Positions 8,723 through 20,508 are shown, numbered from the stretch's first letter. The stretch: 64,000 nt of DNA from Rhodocyclaceae bacterium (GCA_028713915.1 JAQTNK010000013.1:26551-90550), one strand, 5' to 3'. A program made the numbers and translations. Notes: generated by a model not told the origin, from the sequence alone.

Positions 8723-8740
8723 CCATACGATACCGTATGG
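8723..8740. promoter_or_regulatory. Candidate TetR operator 2 in the tetR-etfB divergent region
   Basis: CCATACGATACCGTATGG is a near-perfect palindrome: CCATACG and CGTATGG arms around a short centre. It lies 46 bases before the etfB TTG start and about 50 bases before the repressor start. The size and dyad symmetry are typical of TetR-family operators. The repetition of the same motif at 8672-8689 is the main support. Confidence 0.6.
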
Positions 8741-8786
8741 CCTGGAGTGGCCTAAACTATTTCGGATAAGTCAAAGGAGATTCCGC

Positions 8787-9536
8787 TTGAAAATCCTCGT
8801 ACCCGTTAAGCGCGTGGTCGATTACAACGTCAAGGTGCGCGTCAAGGCCGACGGCAGCGGCGTCGATCTCGCCAACGTCAAGATGTCCATGAATCCCTTC
8901 GACGAAATCGCCGTCGAAGAAGCGGTGCGCCTGAAGGAAGCCGGCGTCGCCAGCGAAGTGGTGGCCGTGTCCTGCGGGCTGGCGACGTGCCAGGAAACCC
9001 TGCGCACGGCCATGGCCATCGGCGCCGATCGCGCCATCCTGGTCGAAACCGATGCCGAATTGCAGCCGCTGGCCGTCGCCAAGCTGCTCAAGGCGCTCGT
9101 CGCCAAGGAAGCGCCGCAACTGGTGATCCTCGGCAAGCAGGCGATCGACGACGACGCCAACCAGACCGGCCAGATGCTGGCTGCGCTGCTGGGCTGGCCG
9201 CAGGCGACCTTCGCTTCGAAAGTGGCGATCGCCGATGGCAAAGCCACGGTGACGCGCGAAGTCGACGGCGGCCTCGAGACGCTCGAACTGAAATTGCCGG
9301 CCGTGGTCACAACGGATTTACGCCTCAACGAGCCGCGCTATGCGACGCTGCCCAACATCATGAAGGCGAAGAAGAAGCCGCTCGACAACGTCAAGCCGGC
9401 CGACCTCGGCGTCGACGTCGCGCCGCGCCTGGCGACGCTCAAGGTCGTCGAGCCGCCCAAGCGCACGGCCGGCGTGCGCGTTGCCGACATCGCGCAACTG
9501 ATCGACAAACTCAAGAACGAAGCGAAGGTGATCTGA
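8787..9536 (+). CDS. etfB: Electron transfer flavoprotein, beta subunit
   Basis: This 249-residue protein is the beta subunit of the heterodimeric electron transfer flavoprotein, which takes electrons from acyl-CoA dehydrogenases and passes them to ETF:quinone oxidoreductase. The start [17 protein letters not shown], the AMP-binding [17 protein letters not shown] segment and the recognition-loop region around [21 protein letters not shown] are characteristic. Length is normal. The start codon is TTG, chosen because AAAGGAGA lies seven bases upstream and the sequence begins exactly like other EtfB proteins. It is the first gene of an operon with etfA, a CbiM-like membrane protein and an acyl-CoA dehydrogenase, probably repressed by the divergent TetR protein. 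Confidence 0.97.
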   Translation: MKILVPVKRVVDYNVKVRVKADGSGVDLANVKMSMNPFDEIAVEEAVRLKEAGVASEVVAVSCGLATCQETLRTAMAIGADRAILVETDAELQPLAVAKLLKALVAKEAPQLVILGKQAIDDDANQTGQMLAALLGWPQATFASKVAIADGKATVTREVDGGLETLELKLPAVVTTDLRLNEPRYATLPNIMKAKKKPLDNVKPADLGVDVAPRLATLKVVEPPKRTAGVRVADIAQLIDKLKNEAKVI

Positions 9537-9553
9537 TGGCAGCAGCCCGCAGA

Positions 9554-9630
9554 GCCGCCTCAAGGGCGGCGCAGTCAACGAACCGGAGCCGCGCCGCGGC
9601 GAACCAATGTCACCCCCGCCTGGGCGGGGG
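9554..9630 (+). repeat. Two GC hairpins in the etfB-etfA spacer
   Basis: The 112-base gap between etfB and etfA is unusually long for these subunit genes. It contains GCCGCC-TCAAG-GGCGGC (9554-9570) and a stronger hairpin of CCCCCGC and GCGGGGG around CTGG (9613-9630). The second sits just upstream of the G-rich ribosome-binding region of etfA and could influence its translation. It may also be an interspersed extragenic palindrome. Confidence 0.5.
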
Positions 9631-9648
9631 GCGAGGGGTGGGGGACTT

Positions 9649-10581
9649 ATGATTCTCGTCATTGCCGAACACGACAACGCGAGCCTCAAGGCCGCCACCC
9701 TCAATGCCGTTGCCGCCGCCGCGAAGATCGGCGGCGAGATTCACGTGCTGGTCGCCGGCAGCGGCTGCGGCGCGGTCGCCGAAGCCGCTGCGAAGATTGC
9801 TGGGGTCGCCAAGGTGAAGCTCGCCGACGCCGCTCATTACGCCGACCAGACCGCGGAGAACGTCGCCGCGCTGATCGTCGCGGCCCATGAGGCCGCCCCC
9901 TACAGCCACATCCTGGCGCCTTCGACCAGTCACGGCAAGAACACGCTGCCGCGCGTCGCTGCGCTGCTCGACGTGGCGCAGATCTCCGACATCGTCGCCG
10001 TCGAGTCCGCCGATACCTTCGTGCGCCCGATCTACGCCGGCAATGCGCTGGCGACGGTCAAGAGCGCCGACGCCGTCAAGGTCGTCACCGTGCGCACCAC
10101 CGGCTTCGACGCCGCGGGGCAGGGCGGCAGCGCGGCGGTGGAAGCCATCGCCGCCGGACCCGACCTCGGCACCGCCAGGCTGGTGAGCCGCGAACTCACC
10201 AAGTCCGCACGCCCCGAGCTTGGCGCTGCCAAGATCATCGTCTCGGGCGGGCGCGGCCTCGGTTCCGGCGAGAACTACCACGCGCTGCTGGAGCCGCTCG
10301 CCGACAAGCTCGGCGCCGCGCTCGGCGCTTCGCGCGCGGCGGTGGATGCCGGCTTCGTGCCCAACGACTATCAGGTCGGGCAGACCGGCAAGATCGTCGC
10401 GCCGCAGCTCTACATCGCCATCGGCATCTCGGGGGCGATCCAGCACCTGGCCGGCATGAAGGATTCGAAGGTGATCGTCGCCATCAACAAGGATCCCGAT
10501 GCGCCGATCTTCCAGGTGGCGGATTACGGCCTGGTGGCGGACTTGTTCGCCGCCGTGCCGGAACTTACCAACGCGGTCTGA
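9649..10581 (+). CDS. etfA: Electron transfer flavoprotein, alpha subunit
   Basis: A 310-residue EtfA, the FAD-binding subunit of electron transfer flavoprotein. The N-terminal domain begins [14 protein letters not shown]. The C-terminal FAD domain shows [12 protein letters not shown] (about residues 200-211), [28 protein letters not shown] and [21 protein letters not shown], all classic ETF-alpha motifs. The open frame starts 14 codons earlier, but that extension is encoded by a GC hairpin and is not EtfA-like, so I use the ATG at 9649, preceded by GAGGGGTGGGGGA. Together with EtfB it should serve the acyl-CoA dehydrogenase encoded two genes downstream. Confidence 0.97.
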   Translation: MILVIAEHDNASLKAATLNAVAAAAKIGGEIHVLVAGSGCGAVAEAAAKIAGVAKVKLADAAHYADQTAENVAALIVAAHEAAPYSHILAPSTSHGKNTLPRVAALLDVAQISDIVAVESADTFVRPIYAGNALATVKSADAVKVVTVRTTGFDAAGQGGSAAVEAIAAGPDLGTARLVSRELTKSARPELGAAKIIVSGGRGLGSGENYHALLEPLADKLGAALGASRAAVDAGFVPNDYQVGQTGKIVAPQLYIAIGISGAIQHLAGMKDSKVIVAINKDPDAPIFQVADYGLVADLFAAVPELTNAV

Positions 10582-10600
10582 CGGCGCGGCAGCAGGCATC

Positions 10601-11266
10601 ATGAACTACCCCGCAGGACTCTTCACCGATCCCTGGGCTTTCGGGGCGTTCGTGCCGCTCATCGCGATCTGGGCGTGGTGCCTGCGCACGGCGCCGTGGA
10701 AGCGCATCTTCGATCCGGTGCAGTCGAACGTCTGGCTCGGCGCCATCGTCGTGCTGCTGTTGATGTGGAGCATGAAGGCCGGCGCTTATCCCGGCCTCAA
10801 CCTGCACCTGCTCGGGGCCACGGCATTTACGCTGATGTTCGGCCGCCAGTTGGCGATCCTCGGTCTTTCCGTGGTGATGGCGGCGGTGACGTTCAACGGC
10901 GGCGCCGGCTGGGAGCCGTATGCGCTCAACGTGCTGGTGACGGCGGTATTCCCCTGCGTCTTCGCGGACGTGCTGCTGCGCATCGTCGAGCGCTACCTGC
11001 CGCAGAACTTCTTTATCTATGTCTTCGTCTCCGCGTTCTTCGGCGCGGCGCTGGCGGTGGTGTCGACGGGCCTGTTGTCGACGCTGCTGCTGTGGCTGGC
11101 GGGCGTCTATCCGGCGCAGCTGCTGTTCTCCGAGTACTTCCCTTTCTACATCCTGCTGGGCTTCGCCGAAGCCTGGCTCAACGGCGCGGCCATCACGCTG
11201 ATGGTCGTGTATTACCCGCATTGGGTCGGCAGCTTCGACGACCGCCGCTATCTCAACAACAAATAA
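10601..11266 (+). CDS. CbiM-like integral membrane protein (ECF-type permease family, function unclear)
   Basis: A 221-residue hydrophobic protein with about six predicted membrane helices. Its arrangement resembles the CbiM/energy-coupling-factor permease superfamily: a glycine-rich LHLLGATAFTLMFG segment near residue 70, then NGGAGWEPYALNVLVTAVFP and a final helix before a short basic tail. True CbiM proteins begin Met-His and use that His to bind nickel or cobalt. Here the start is MNYPAGLF, so the metal ligand is absent. No ATPase or CbiQ-like partner lies nearby. It starts 19 bases after etfA and ends 18 bases before the acyl-CoA dehydrogenase, so it is part of that operon. Cation uptake is uncertain. 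Confidence 0.7.
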   Translation: MNYPAGLFTDPWAFGAFVPLIAIWAWCLRTAPWKRIFDPVQSNVWLGAIVVLLLMWSMKAGAYPGLNLHLLGATAFTLMFGRQLAILGLSVVMAAVTFNGGAGWEPYALNVLVTAVFPCVFADVLLRIVERYLPQNFFIYVFVSAFFGAALAVVSTGLLSTLLLWLAGVYPAQLLFSEYFPFYILLGFAEAWLNGAAITLMVVYYPHWVGSFDDRRYLNNK

Positions 11267-11284
11267 TTCTGGAGTGCGAGAACC

Positions 11285-13078
11285 ATGAGCAATTACATTG
11301 CCCCGGTGAAGGACATGCTGTTTGTCTTGAACGAGCTGGCCGGCCTCGACAAGGTCGCGCAACTGCCCGGCTACGAGGAAGCCGCGCCCGACGTCGTCGA
11401 AGCCATTCTCGACGAAGCCGGCAAGTTCGCCGGCGCAGTGCTGGCGCCGCTCAATTTCAGCGGCGACCAGGAAGGCGCCCGCTGGCATGACAAGCAGGTA
11501 ACCATGCCGGCCGGCTTCAAGGAAGCCTACCAGCAGTTTGCCGAGAGCGGCTGGACGGCGCTCGACTGCCATCCCGAGTACGGCGGCCAGGGCCTGCCGC
11601 GCGTCGTCTCGGCCGCCGTGCGCGAGATGTGGAAAGCCTCGAACATGGCCTTCTCGCTGTGCCCGCTGCTGACCAACGGCGCCATCGAAGCGCTCGAACT
11701 GTGCGGCACGCCGGCGCAGAAGCAGACCTACCTGCCGAACATGATCGCCGGCAAGTGGACCGGCACCATGAACCTCACCGAGCCGCAGGCCGGCTCCGAC
11801 CTCGCCGCCATCCGCACGCGCGCCGAGCCGCAGGGCGACGGCACCTACAAGATTTTCGGCCAGAAGATATTCATCACCTACGGCGAGCACGACATGGCCG
11901 AGAACATCGTCCACCTCGTGCTGGCGCGGCTGCCGGACGCGCCCGAAGGCGTCAAGGGCATTTCGCTCTTCGTCGTGCCGAAGTACCTGGTCAATGCCGA
12001 CGGCAGCCTGGGCGCGCGCAACGATGCCTACTGCGTTTCCATCGAGCACAAGCTGGGCATCCACGCCAGCCCGACGGCGGTCATGGCCTTCGGCGACAAC
12101 GGCGGCGCCCTCGGCACGCTGGTCGGCAAGGCCAACGAAGGCTTGAAGTACATGTTCGTCATGATGAACGCCGCGCGCTATGCGGTCGGCCTCGAAGGCC
12201 TGGCGCTCTCCGAGCGCGCCTACCAGCATGCGCTCGCCTATGCGCGCGAGCGCGTGCAGGGCCGCGCCATCGAAGGCTCCGTCGCGCCGGTCGCCATCGT
12301 CCATCATCCCGACATCCGCCGCATGCTGATGACCATGAAGGCGCAGATCGAGGCGATGCGCGCCCTCGCCTACGTGGTCGCGGCGGCGCATGACGCGGCG
12401 ATGCGGCATCCGCAAGAAGAGGAGCGCCAGCGCAACCAGGCTTTCGTCGACCTGATGATTCCGGTGGTCAAGGGCTGGCTCACCGAGACCGGCAACGAGA
12501 TCGCCTATCTCGGCGTGCAGATCCACGGCGGCATGGGCTTCATCGAGGAAACCGGCGCCGCGCAGCACATGCGCGATGCGCGCATCACGACGATCTACGA
12601 AGGCACTACCGGCATTCAGGCCAACGACCTCATCGGCCGCAAGATTGCGCGCGAGGGCGGCGCGACCTTGAAGACCGTGCTTGGCATGATGCAGCAGACG
12701 CTCGACGAACTGGCCAGGCAGTCGACAGCCGAGTTCGCCGCCATCCGCACTGGCCTGGCGCGCGGCGTCGGCGCGGTGACCGAGGCGGGCAGCTACGTCG
12801 CCACGCAGTACGGCAGCGACGTGCGTGCCGTCGCCGCGGGCGCCGTGCCTTTCCTCAAGCTGCTGGGCATCGTCGCCGGCGGCTGGATGATGGCGCGCGC
12901 GGCGCTGGCGGCGCAGGGCAAGATCGCGGCGGGCGACGGCGACCCGTTCTTCCCGGCCAAGATCGCCACCGCGCGCTTCTTCGCCGACCACCTGCTGGCG
13001 CAGGCGCCGGGACTCGCGCAGGTCGTCGTGAACGGCGGCGCCGCGGTGCTCGCCATTCCCGAGGAGATGCTCGGCTGA
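11285..13078 (+). CDS. Acyl-CoA dehydrogenase, long form with C-terminal extension
   Basis: A 597-residue flavin-dependent acyl-CoA dehydrogenase. The FAD/substrate motif MNLTEPQAGSDLAAI is at about residues 163-177. The catalytic-base region YEGTTGIQANDLIGRK has Glu439 at the position of the medium-chain enzyme's glutamate. About 130 residues of extra helical domain follow, as in the 590-600-residue subfamily that includes FadE5-like and DmdC-like enzymes. It oxidises acyl-CoA to enoyl-CoA and would pass electrons to the ETF encoded upstream. The ATG follows GGAGTGCGAGAACC. Chain length or thioether specificity cannot be decided from sequence. A hairpin at 13103-13132 lies just after the stop. 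Confidence 0.94.
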   Translation: MSNYIAPVKDMLFVLNELAGLDKVAQLPGYEEAAPDVVEAILDEAGKFAGAVLAPLNFSGDQEGARWHDKQVTMPAGFKEAYQQFAESGWTALDCHPEYGGQGLPRVVSAAVREMWKASNMAFSLCPLLTNGAIEALELCGTPAQKQTYLPNMIAGKWTGTMNLTEPQAGSDLAAIRTRAEPQGDGTYKIFGQKIFITYGEHDMAENIVHLVLARLPDAPEGVKGISLFVVPKYLVNADGSLGARNDAYCVSIEHKLGIHASPTAVMAFGDNGGALGTLVGKANEGLKYMFVMMNAARYAVGLEGLALSERAYQHALAYARERVQGRAIEGSVAPVAIVHHPDIRRMLMTMKAQIEAMRALAYVVAAAHDAAMRHPQEEERQRNQAFVDLMIPVVKGWLTETGNEIAYLGVQIHGGMGFIEETGAAQHMRDARITTIYEGTTGIQANDLIGRKIAREGGATLKTVLGMMQQTLDELARQSTAEFAAIRTGLARGVGAVTEAGSYVATQYGSDVRAVAAGAVPFLKLLGIVAGGWMMARAALAAQGKIAAGDGDPFFPAKIATARFFADHLLAQAPGLAQVVVNGGAAVLAIPEEMLG

Positions 13079-13102
13079 TCCGCGCCGGGAACCTAACCAC
13101 CA

Positions 13103-13132
13103 CCGCCGACTCCAACTTTTGGAGTTAGGCGG
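13103..13132 (+). terminator. Hairpin after the etf/acyl-CoA dehydrogenase operon
   Basis: A 12-pair interrupted stem: CCGCC with GGCGG outside, and ACTCCAA with TTGGAGT around a CTT loop. It begins 25 bases after the dehydrogenase stop. There is no U-tract, so it may act as a 3'-end stabiliser or weak terminator. Confidence 0.4.
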
Positions 13133-13205
13133 AGCGCCCTTCATTTCTTGCCAGTCTGCAAGCGAGGGGAGTCCTGGTTGGTTGGCTGAAGTCTCTTGCA
13201 GGGGC

Positions 13206-13643
13206 ATGAAAATGAACCTGGATTTTTATTTCAACGAGTGGGCCTTCCTCGCGAAGACGGATCCCGCAGTGTTCGAGCGGCGGCGCGAGCAGACCATCGC
13301 CGAGTTCTTGAGCCAGGCCGGGATACACAGGCAGCGGCTCGAGCTGCTGCAGTCGCAAGTGGATCGCGCGCGGGAAGTTGCCGCCACGCCGCAGCAGGCC
13401 GTGGTGGCGATATCCGGTCTGATGTGCGAATCGCTGGCGGAATTGGCGGGCGAGATGGCGAGCCTGACGGCGGACTTGAAGAACCTCAGGGGACATGCGA
13501 TGTTGCGCTCGTTGGCGCGGGGCAGCAAAGTCGCCGCCGACGCGACAACGGATGTGCCGTCGTCGAAAGGGCCGTCGTCGAATGTGCCGCCGGGCGCGGG
13601 CGACCTGGCCTTCCATGGCGATGGCCAAGGGCACAGGCGGTGA
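13206..13643 (+). CDS. DUF3135-like small protein
   Basis: A 145-residue soluble protein beginning MKMNLDFYFNEWAFLAKTDPAVFERRR. This opening resembles DUF3135 proteins of Beta- and Gammaproteobacteria, whose function is unknown. Residues 25-100 are helical and probably coiled. The last 45 residues are low-complexity, with Ser/Pro and a His/Gly tail (HGDGQGHRR). The start is placed at the ATG at 13206, after GCAGGGGC; a second ATG lies two codons on. The upstream extension of the frame runs through the hairpin region and is unlikely to be translated. It stands alone between the dehydrogenase operon and a receiver-kinase gene. Family assignment is moderate. Confidence 0.65.
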   Translation: MKMNLDFYFNEWAFLAKTDPAVFERRREQTIAEFLSQAGIHRQRLELLQSQVDRAREVAATPQQAVVAISGLMCESLAELAGEMASLTADLKNLRGHAMLRSLARGSKVAADATTDVPSSKGPSSNVPPGAGDLAFHGDGQGHRR

Positions 13644-13792
13644 AGCGGCTGCGGCGTTAGCGTTGCCGCTTGCTGGCCGCGCGCGGTGGTCGCGCGCAGT
13701 GGCCGCGATAAATCGTTCGCAGGCGCGCCGAGGCGCGGCGGGAAAGGCATAATCCGCCTACCGATTCGGCGGTTCGGCAACGAGGTAACAGA

Positions 13793-15151
13793 TTGGACAC
13801 CCAGCGCGTACCGGAAGTCATCCAAGCCCGTGTGCTGGTGGTGGATGACGACCCGATCCTGCAAGCGCAGCTCATGCACCTGCTCGGCAAGTTCGTCACC
13901 GAGGTCAGGGTGGCGGGCAACGGCGCGGACGGCCTGGCGTTGTGGCGGGAGTGGCAGCCCAACGTCACGCTGACGGACATCCTCATGCCGGTCATGGACG
14001 GCCTCGAGATGAGCCTTGCCATCAAGGCCGAAGACCCCGATGCGCAGATCGTCGTCATTACGGCCGACAGGGCCGATGCCAACCTGCGCCAGGCGCTCGA
14101 CATCGGCGTCGAGCGCTACATCACCAAGCCGGTGGACGTTCATCTGCTGCTCGATGCGATCCGCAAATGCGTGCGCGACCGGCGCCACAGCGACGAGCTG
14201 CATCTGGCGCGCCAGGTGGCCGAACTGACGCAGCAGCTGCAGCGGCAACTGGCGGACAAGGAACGCGCCGAGGCGGCGCTGCAGCGGGAGAAGGCGGAGC
14301 AGCAGGTGCTCATCCAGAAGCTGGAGGAAGCCCACAACCAGCTCCTGCAATCGGAAAAGATGGCGTCGCTGGGCCAGCTCGCGGCCGGCGTGGCGCACGA
14401 GATCAATAATCCGGTCGGCTTTGTCTCCTCCAACCTCGGCACGCTGCGCACCTATGCCGAGCGCCTGCTGGCGGTGATGGCCATCTACGAGAAAGTCATC
14501 GCCGCGCTGCCGGCGGACTCCGTTTATCGCCAGATGATCGAGCAGGCGCGGCAGGCGGCCGACGTCGACTACCTGAAGGAAGACATGCTCACCTTGATCC
14601 GCGAGTCCGCCGAAGGCGTCACGCGCGTGCGCCAGATCGTGCTCGATCTCAAGGTCTTCTCCCATGTCGATGCCGTCGAGTGGCAGGCCACCGACCTGCA
14701 TCGGTGCATCGACTCCACGCTCAACCTGGCCGCCCACGCGATCAAGTACAAGGCCGAGGTGGTCAAGGATTACGGCGACATTCCCGACGTCGAATGCCTG
14801 CCCGCCCAGTTGAACCAGGTGCTGTTGAATCTGCTGGTGAATGCCGCCCAGGCGATCGAGACGCAGGGCACGATCACCATCCGCACGTCGGCCGACGCCG
14901 ACGAGGTGCGGATCGCGATTTCCGATACCGGTTGCGGCATCGCGCCGGAGCATCTCAATCGCGTCTTCGACCCCTTCTTCACCACCAAGCCGGTCGGCAC
15001 CGGCACCGGCCTGGGCTTGTCGATCACCTACAGCATCGTGCGCAAGCACCATGGCCGCATCGAAGTCGAGAGCGAACCCGGCAAGGGCACGACGTTTCGC
15101 GTGATCCTGCCGATTCGGCAGGCGCCGGTGGCGGAAGCGGTCGCCGCCTAG
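13793..15151 (+). CDS. Receiver domain-histidine kinase (response-regulator-headed sensor kinase)
   Basis: A 452-residue cytoplasmic signalling protein. Residues 12-130 are a CheY-like receiver (DDD acidic pocket, phospho-acceptor Asp62 in TDILMP, Lys in ITKPVD). A coiled coil spans about 133-190. A kinase core follows, with the H box GVAHEINNPVGF (His202), N box LLVNAAQAI, DTGCGI and GTGLGLSI. The H box is of the NtrB/PleC-like HEINNP class. With input through a receiver, it probably relays from another kinase, plausibly the hybrid kinase encoded convergently 10 bases away. The start is TTG, preceded by GAGG six bases upstream. No transmembrane segment is seen. Confidence 0.92.
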   Translation: MDTQRVPEVIQARVLVVDDDPILQAQLMHLLGKFVTEVRVAGNGADGLALWREWQPNVTLTDILMPVMDGLEMSLAIKAEDPDAQIVVITADRADANLRQALDIGVERYITKPVDVHLLLDAIRKCVRDRRHSDELHLARQVAELTQQLQRQLADKERAEAALQREKAEQQVLIQKLEEAHNQLLQSEKMASLGQLAAGVAHEINNPVGFVSSNLGTLRTYAERLLAVMAIYEKVIAALPADSVYRQMIEQARQAADVDYLKEDMLTLIRESAEGVTRVRQIVLDLKVFSHVDAVEWQATDLHRCIDSTLNLAAHAIKYKAEVVKDYGDIPDVECLPAQLNQVLLNLLVNAAQAIETQGTITIRTSADADEVRIAISDTGCGIAPEHLNRVFDPFFTTKPVGTGTGLGLSITYSIVRKHHGRIEVESEPGKGTTFRVILPIRQAPVAEAVAA

Positions 15152-15161
15152 GGCGGCCGGC

Positions 15162-17881
<2,720 letters not shown>

Positions 17882-17885
<4 letters not shown>

Positions 17886-19153
17886 CGCTTTGCCTTCGCC
17901 TTGTCGGGCTCGCCGGCGTCGAAATAGTAGCTGACGTTCTGGCGCGGGTTGAGGTAGGCGTAGATCTCCCGCGGCAGCTGGGCCGGCTTGATCGCCTTGG
18001 CGATATTGACGTCGGTCTCCGTCTCCATGTCGACCAGGATGGCTTCGTCCTTGGGAATGTCTTCGTCATAAATGACGACGGTCGGCTTGAGCGGCTTGGC
18101 GGCGTTGATCGTCGCCACCATGCCGATGACGCCGTTGGACAGCTGGACGATGGTGCCCGGCGGATAGACGCCGAGGCAGCGCACGAACACCTGCAGCAGC
18201 TTGGGGTCGAACTTGGCGCGCAGCTTGGTGAACATCAGCGACAGCGCTTCGTGCGGCGTCAAGGCCGCGGCGATGTTGATCGGGTTGCATAGCTCGTCGT
18301 AGTGGTTGGCGATGGCGACGATGCGCGGCAGCAGCCTGATGCGGTCGCCGCTGAGTCCTTTCGGGTAGCCGCTGCCGTCGCACAGCTCGTGGTGTTCCTG
18401 GATGATCGACGTCGCGCTCGGGGTCAGCTGCAGCCGCGCCGCGATATCGACGCCGTACTGGCAGTGCATCTTGTAGAGTTCCTGCTCGGCATGCGTGAGC
18501 GGCTCTTTTTTCAGCAGGATGCGCGACGGAATCTCGGTGCGGCCGATGTCATGGAACAGCGCGCCCATGCCCAGCGCCGTGATGTGCTCCGGCGGCAGCT
18601 TGATGTCGCGCGCCATCATCAGCGACAGCATGGTGACGGTGAGGGAATGGAAATACATTTCCTCGCCGCCGATCTTGTCCGCCATCAGGTGCAGCGCCAG
18701 TTCCGGCGCCGAGAGGATGGAATCGGCGATCTGGTTCACGAGCTGGGTGGCCTGGTGCACTTTCTCGGCCGGCTTGGCGTAGAGATCCTTGTTGATGTCG
18801 CGGATGACGACGGTGGTGTCGACGAAAGCGTGGCCGATGCGCGCCGCCGCCTCGCGCTGGTGCTTGATCTTCTCGATCAGGGCGCGCTTCGCCGCCAGGG
18901 TCGGCAGGATGTCCGCTTTCTCGGCCGGCGGCGGCGCGGCCGGCGGCGCCTTCGGCGCCGGCGTCTGCAAGTCGCTGCGTTCGGGATCGTAGCCGACGGT
19001 CTTCAGGCCCAGGCTGCGGATGGTGGCGATCTGGTCGGCCGTCTTGATCTTGAAGCTGTTGAAGGCAAACGGATGCTCGAACCATTTGAGATCGAGGATG
19101 ACGTAGAGGCCGATCCTGAGCTGGTCCGTGCTGATATTGACGTGGTCTGACAT
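17882..19153 (-). CDS. DUF3391-HD-GYP protein (putative c-di-GMP phosphodiesterase)
   Basis: A 423-residue two-domain protein. The N-terminus ([24 protein letters not shown]) is the DUF3391 module found before many HD-GYP domains, followed by a Pro/Ala linker (about 68-85). The HD-GYP domain (about 150-350) has [16 protein letters not shown] and [14 protein letters not shown], so the metal and GYP residues are intact. I start at 19153 (MSDHVN); the open frame extends upstream through basic, non-conserved sequence. It is the first gene of a two-gene unit with the hybrid kinase (four-base overlap), suggesting that kinase signalling and c-di-GMP hydrolysis are linked. The phasin gene lies 142 bases upstream on the same strand. 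Confidence 0.93.
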
Positions 19154-19295
19154 CGAGGTCCGAACGCGGGGTGAGGAAGCTTGCCGTGGGGCCGCTGCAC
19201 GCGACCGGCGCGGCAAGGCCAGCCATCTATGTACGGGAAAGCGCCGGCAGCGTCAAGGTCGCCGCAACAGGTCGCGGCGGCGCGCGGCGAGCCGC

Positions 19296-19841
19296 TCAGG
19301 CCGGCGGCGACTCGACCGGGGCGACCGTGCCGGCCCGCGCGGCGCGCGTCGCCGGGCGGCGGCGAAGCTTGGTGCGGGCGAAAGCCGTGGCGGCGACCGC
19401 TTCCATATGCTCGAAGGCGGCATGGGTAGCGGCCAGCGCCCGCTGCATGGCATCGAGCGCCTCTGCGTTCTGGCTGGGCAGGACGCTGAAGAACGACTGG
19501 AACGCGTCCAGCAGTTCGTGGGTGCCCGCGACCAGGCGCTCGGTCAGCAGGCGCGAGAAGCGCGCGCGGGTAGCGTTGTCGATCGCGGCAAGCTTGCAGG
19601 CGCCGTCGATCATCAGCGCCGTCGTCTGCCGCACGTACTGGGCGCGCCGCTGGACGACTTCGCGCCGGCTGCCGGCGCCGCCCAGCGCCGTCGCGCTGGC
19701 GGCGGCTTCCTGCGCCAGTTGCCTGGCCAGATCCGCCAGCAGCGCCTCGACCTGCAAGGCGTTGTCGATCGCCAACTCGGCCAATTGCATCGCCGCATCC
19801 ATGTTCTTGCACTGCGACGCGGTGAGCAACTTGTTTTCCAT
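19296..19841 (-). CDS. Phasin family protein
   Basis: A 181-residue mostly helical protein of the phasin family, which coats polyhydroxyalkanoate granules. Visible features are an amphipathic, Ala/Gln/Glu-rich helical region from MENKLLTASQCKNMDAAM to about residue 150, with FSRLLTERLVAG and the DAFQSFFSVLP segment. A basic Ala/Arg/Pro tail follows, as in PhaP-like proteins that bind granules and sometimes DNA. The start is set at 19841; the frame extends 36 codons upstream into a stretch that does not look like phasin. No PHA synthase gene is in the window. The family call is from composition and segment resemblance, so it is moderate to good. Confidence 0.75.
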   Translation of the reverse strand: MENKLLTASQCKNMDAAMQLAELAIDNALQVEALLADLARQLAQEAAASATALGGAGSRREVVQRRAQYVRQTTALMIDGACKLAAIDNATRARFSRLLTERLVAGTHELLDAFQSFFSVLPSQNAEALDAMQRALAATHAAFEHMEAVAATAFARTKLRRRPATRAARAGTVAPVESPPA

Positions 19842-19981
19842 GGCGGCAAATCCGAAAGAGGGAGGTTCTGGGGCGCTCGCGACTGCCGGGCGGCGGCCCT
19901 GTGCCGAACAGACTTCGGCAGCGAGTGGCGACCAGTATGTCGAGGCCATACGGCAGCGGAAATACGCGCAACGATGTATTT

Positions 19982-20005
19982 GCGCTACCCGGTTACCGGT
20001 AGCGC
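19982..20005. promoter_or_regulatory. Inverted repeat in the phasin / PA2779-like divergent region
   Basis: GCGCTACC and GGTAGCGC form a perfect eight-base inverted repeat around CGGTTACC, between the divergent phasin and PA2779-like genes. It could be a regulator-binding site or a transcript hairpin. No family consensus is recognised. Confidence 0.3.
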
Positions 20006-20109
20006 TGCGCGCGCATTTGTCCTGCCGTTGAACTTGTGCCGGCGGCGATCATCCAATCGTTCGATGCTGGTTGAGATTGCTTTTGCGCACGAACAACAAG
20101 GAGATATCC

Positions 20110-20508
20110 ATGCGGCATACCATGAAACGCCTCATCACCTATTTCGTTGCCGCGTCGTTCGCGTGCCTCGGCGTCATGCAGCCGGCGCAGGCGGCGTTGA
20201 TCGGCGCCGGGCAAGTGGTCGCCGCCGCCGACGCGCAGCAGAACCGCGCCCACATCGCCGCGCTGTTGGAGCGGCCGGCCGTCCAGGCCCGGCTGCAGGA
20301 ACTCGGCATCGGCAAGGCCGACGCGCAGCAGCGCGTCGCCGCCCTCACCGACGACGAGGCCGCGGCGCTGGCCGACAAGATCGACAGCCTGCCGGCGGGC
20401 GGCGACGGCGTCATCGGCGCGCTGATCTTCGTCTTCCTCGTGCTGCTGGTGACGGACATCCTCGGCTTCACCAAGGTCTTTCCGTTTACGCATCCGGTCA
20501 GGCGCTAG
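20110..20508 (+). CDS. PA2779 family small membrane protein
   Basis: A 132-residue protein with a signal sequence (MRHTMKRLITYFVAASFACL, cleavage near AQA-AL at about 29). A helical Ala/Gln-rich periplasmic portion carries the ADAQQNRAHIAALLERPAVQ segment. Near the C-terminus is a transmembrane stretch (GVIGALIFVFLVLLVTDILG) before a short basic tail. This pattern matches the PA2779 family of Pseudomonas and Betaproteobacteria, which has no assigned biochemical function and is usually encoded beside a PA2778-like C39 cysteine peptidase, as here. The start at 20110 has AAGGAGAT six bases upstream, the best ribosome site in this region. The downstream peptidase-like gene follows in the same frame right after this stop codon. 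Confidence 0.85.
   Translation: MRHTMKRLITYFVAASFACLGVMQPAQAALIGAGQVVAAADAQQNRAHIAALLERPAVQARLQELGIGKADAQQRVAALTDDEAAALADKIDSLPAGGDGVIGALIFVFLVLLVTDILGFTKVFPFTHPVRR

Noticed and set aside
10565..13207. Long minus-strand open frame opposite the CbiM-like and acyl-CoA dehydrogenase genes
   Set aside because: The plus-strand genes have clear family motifs and ribosome sites; the opposite frame has none.
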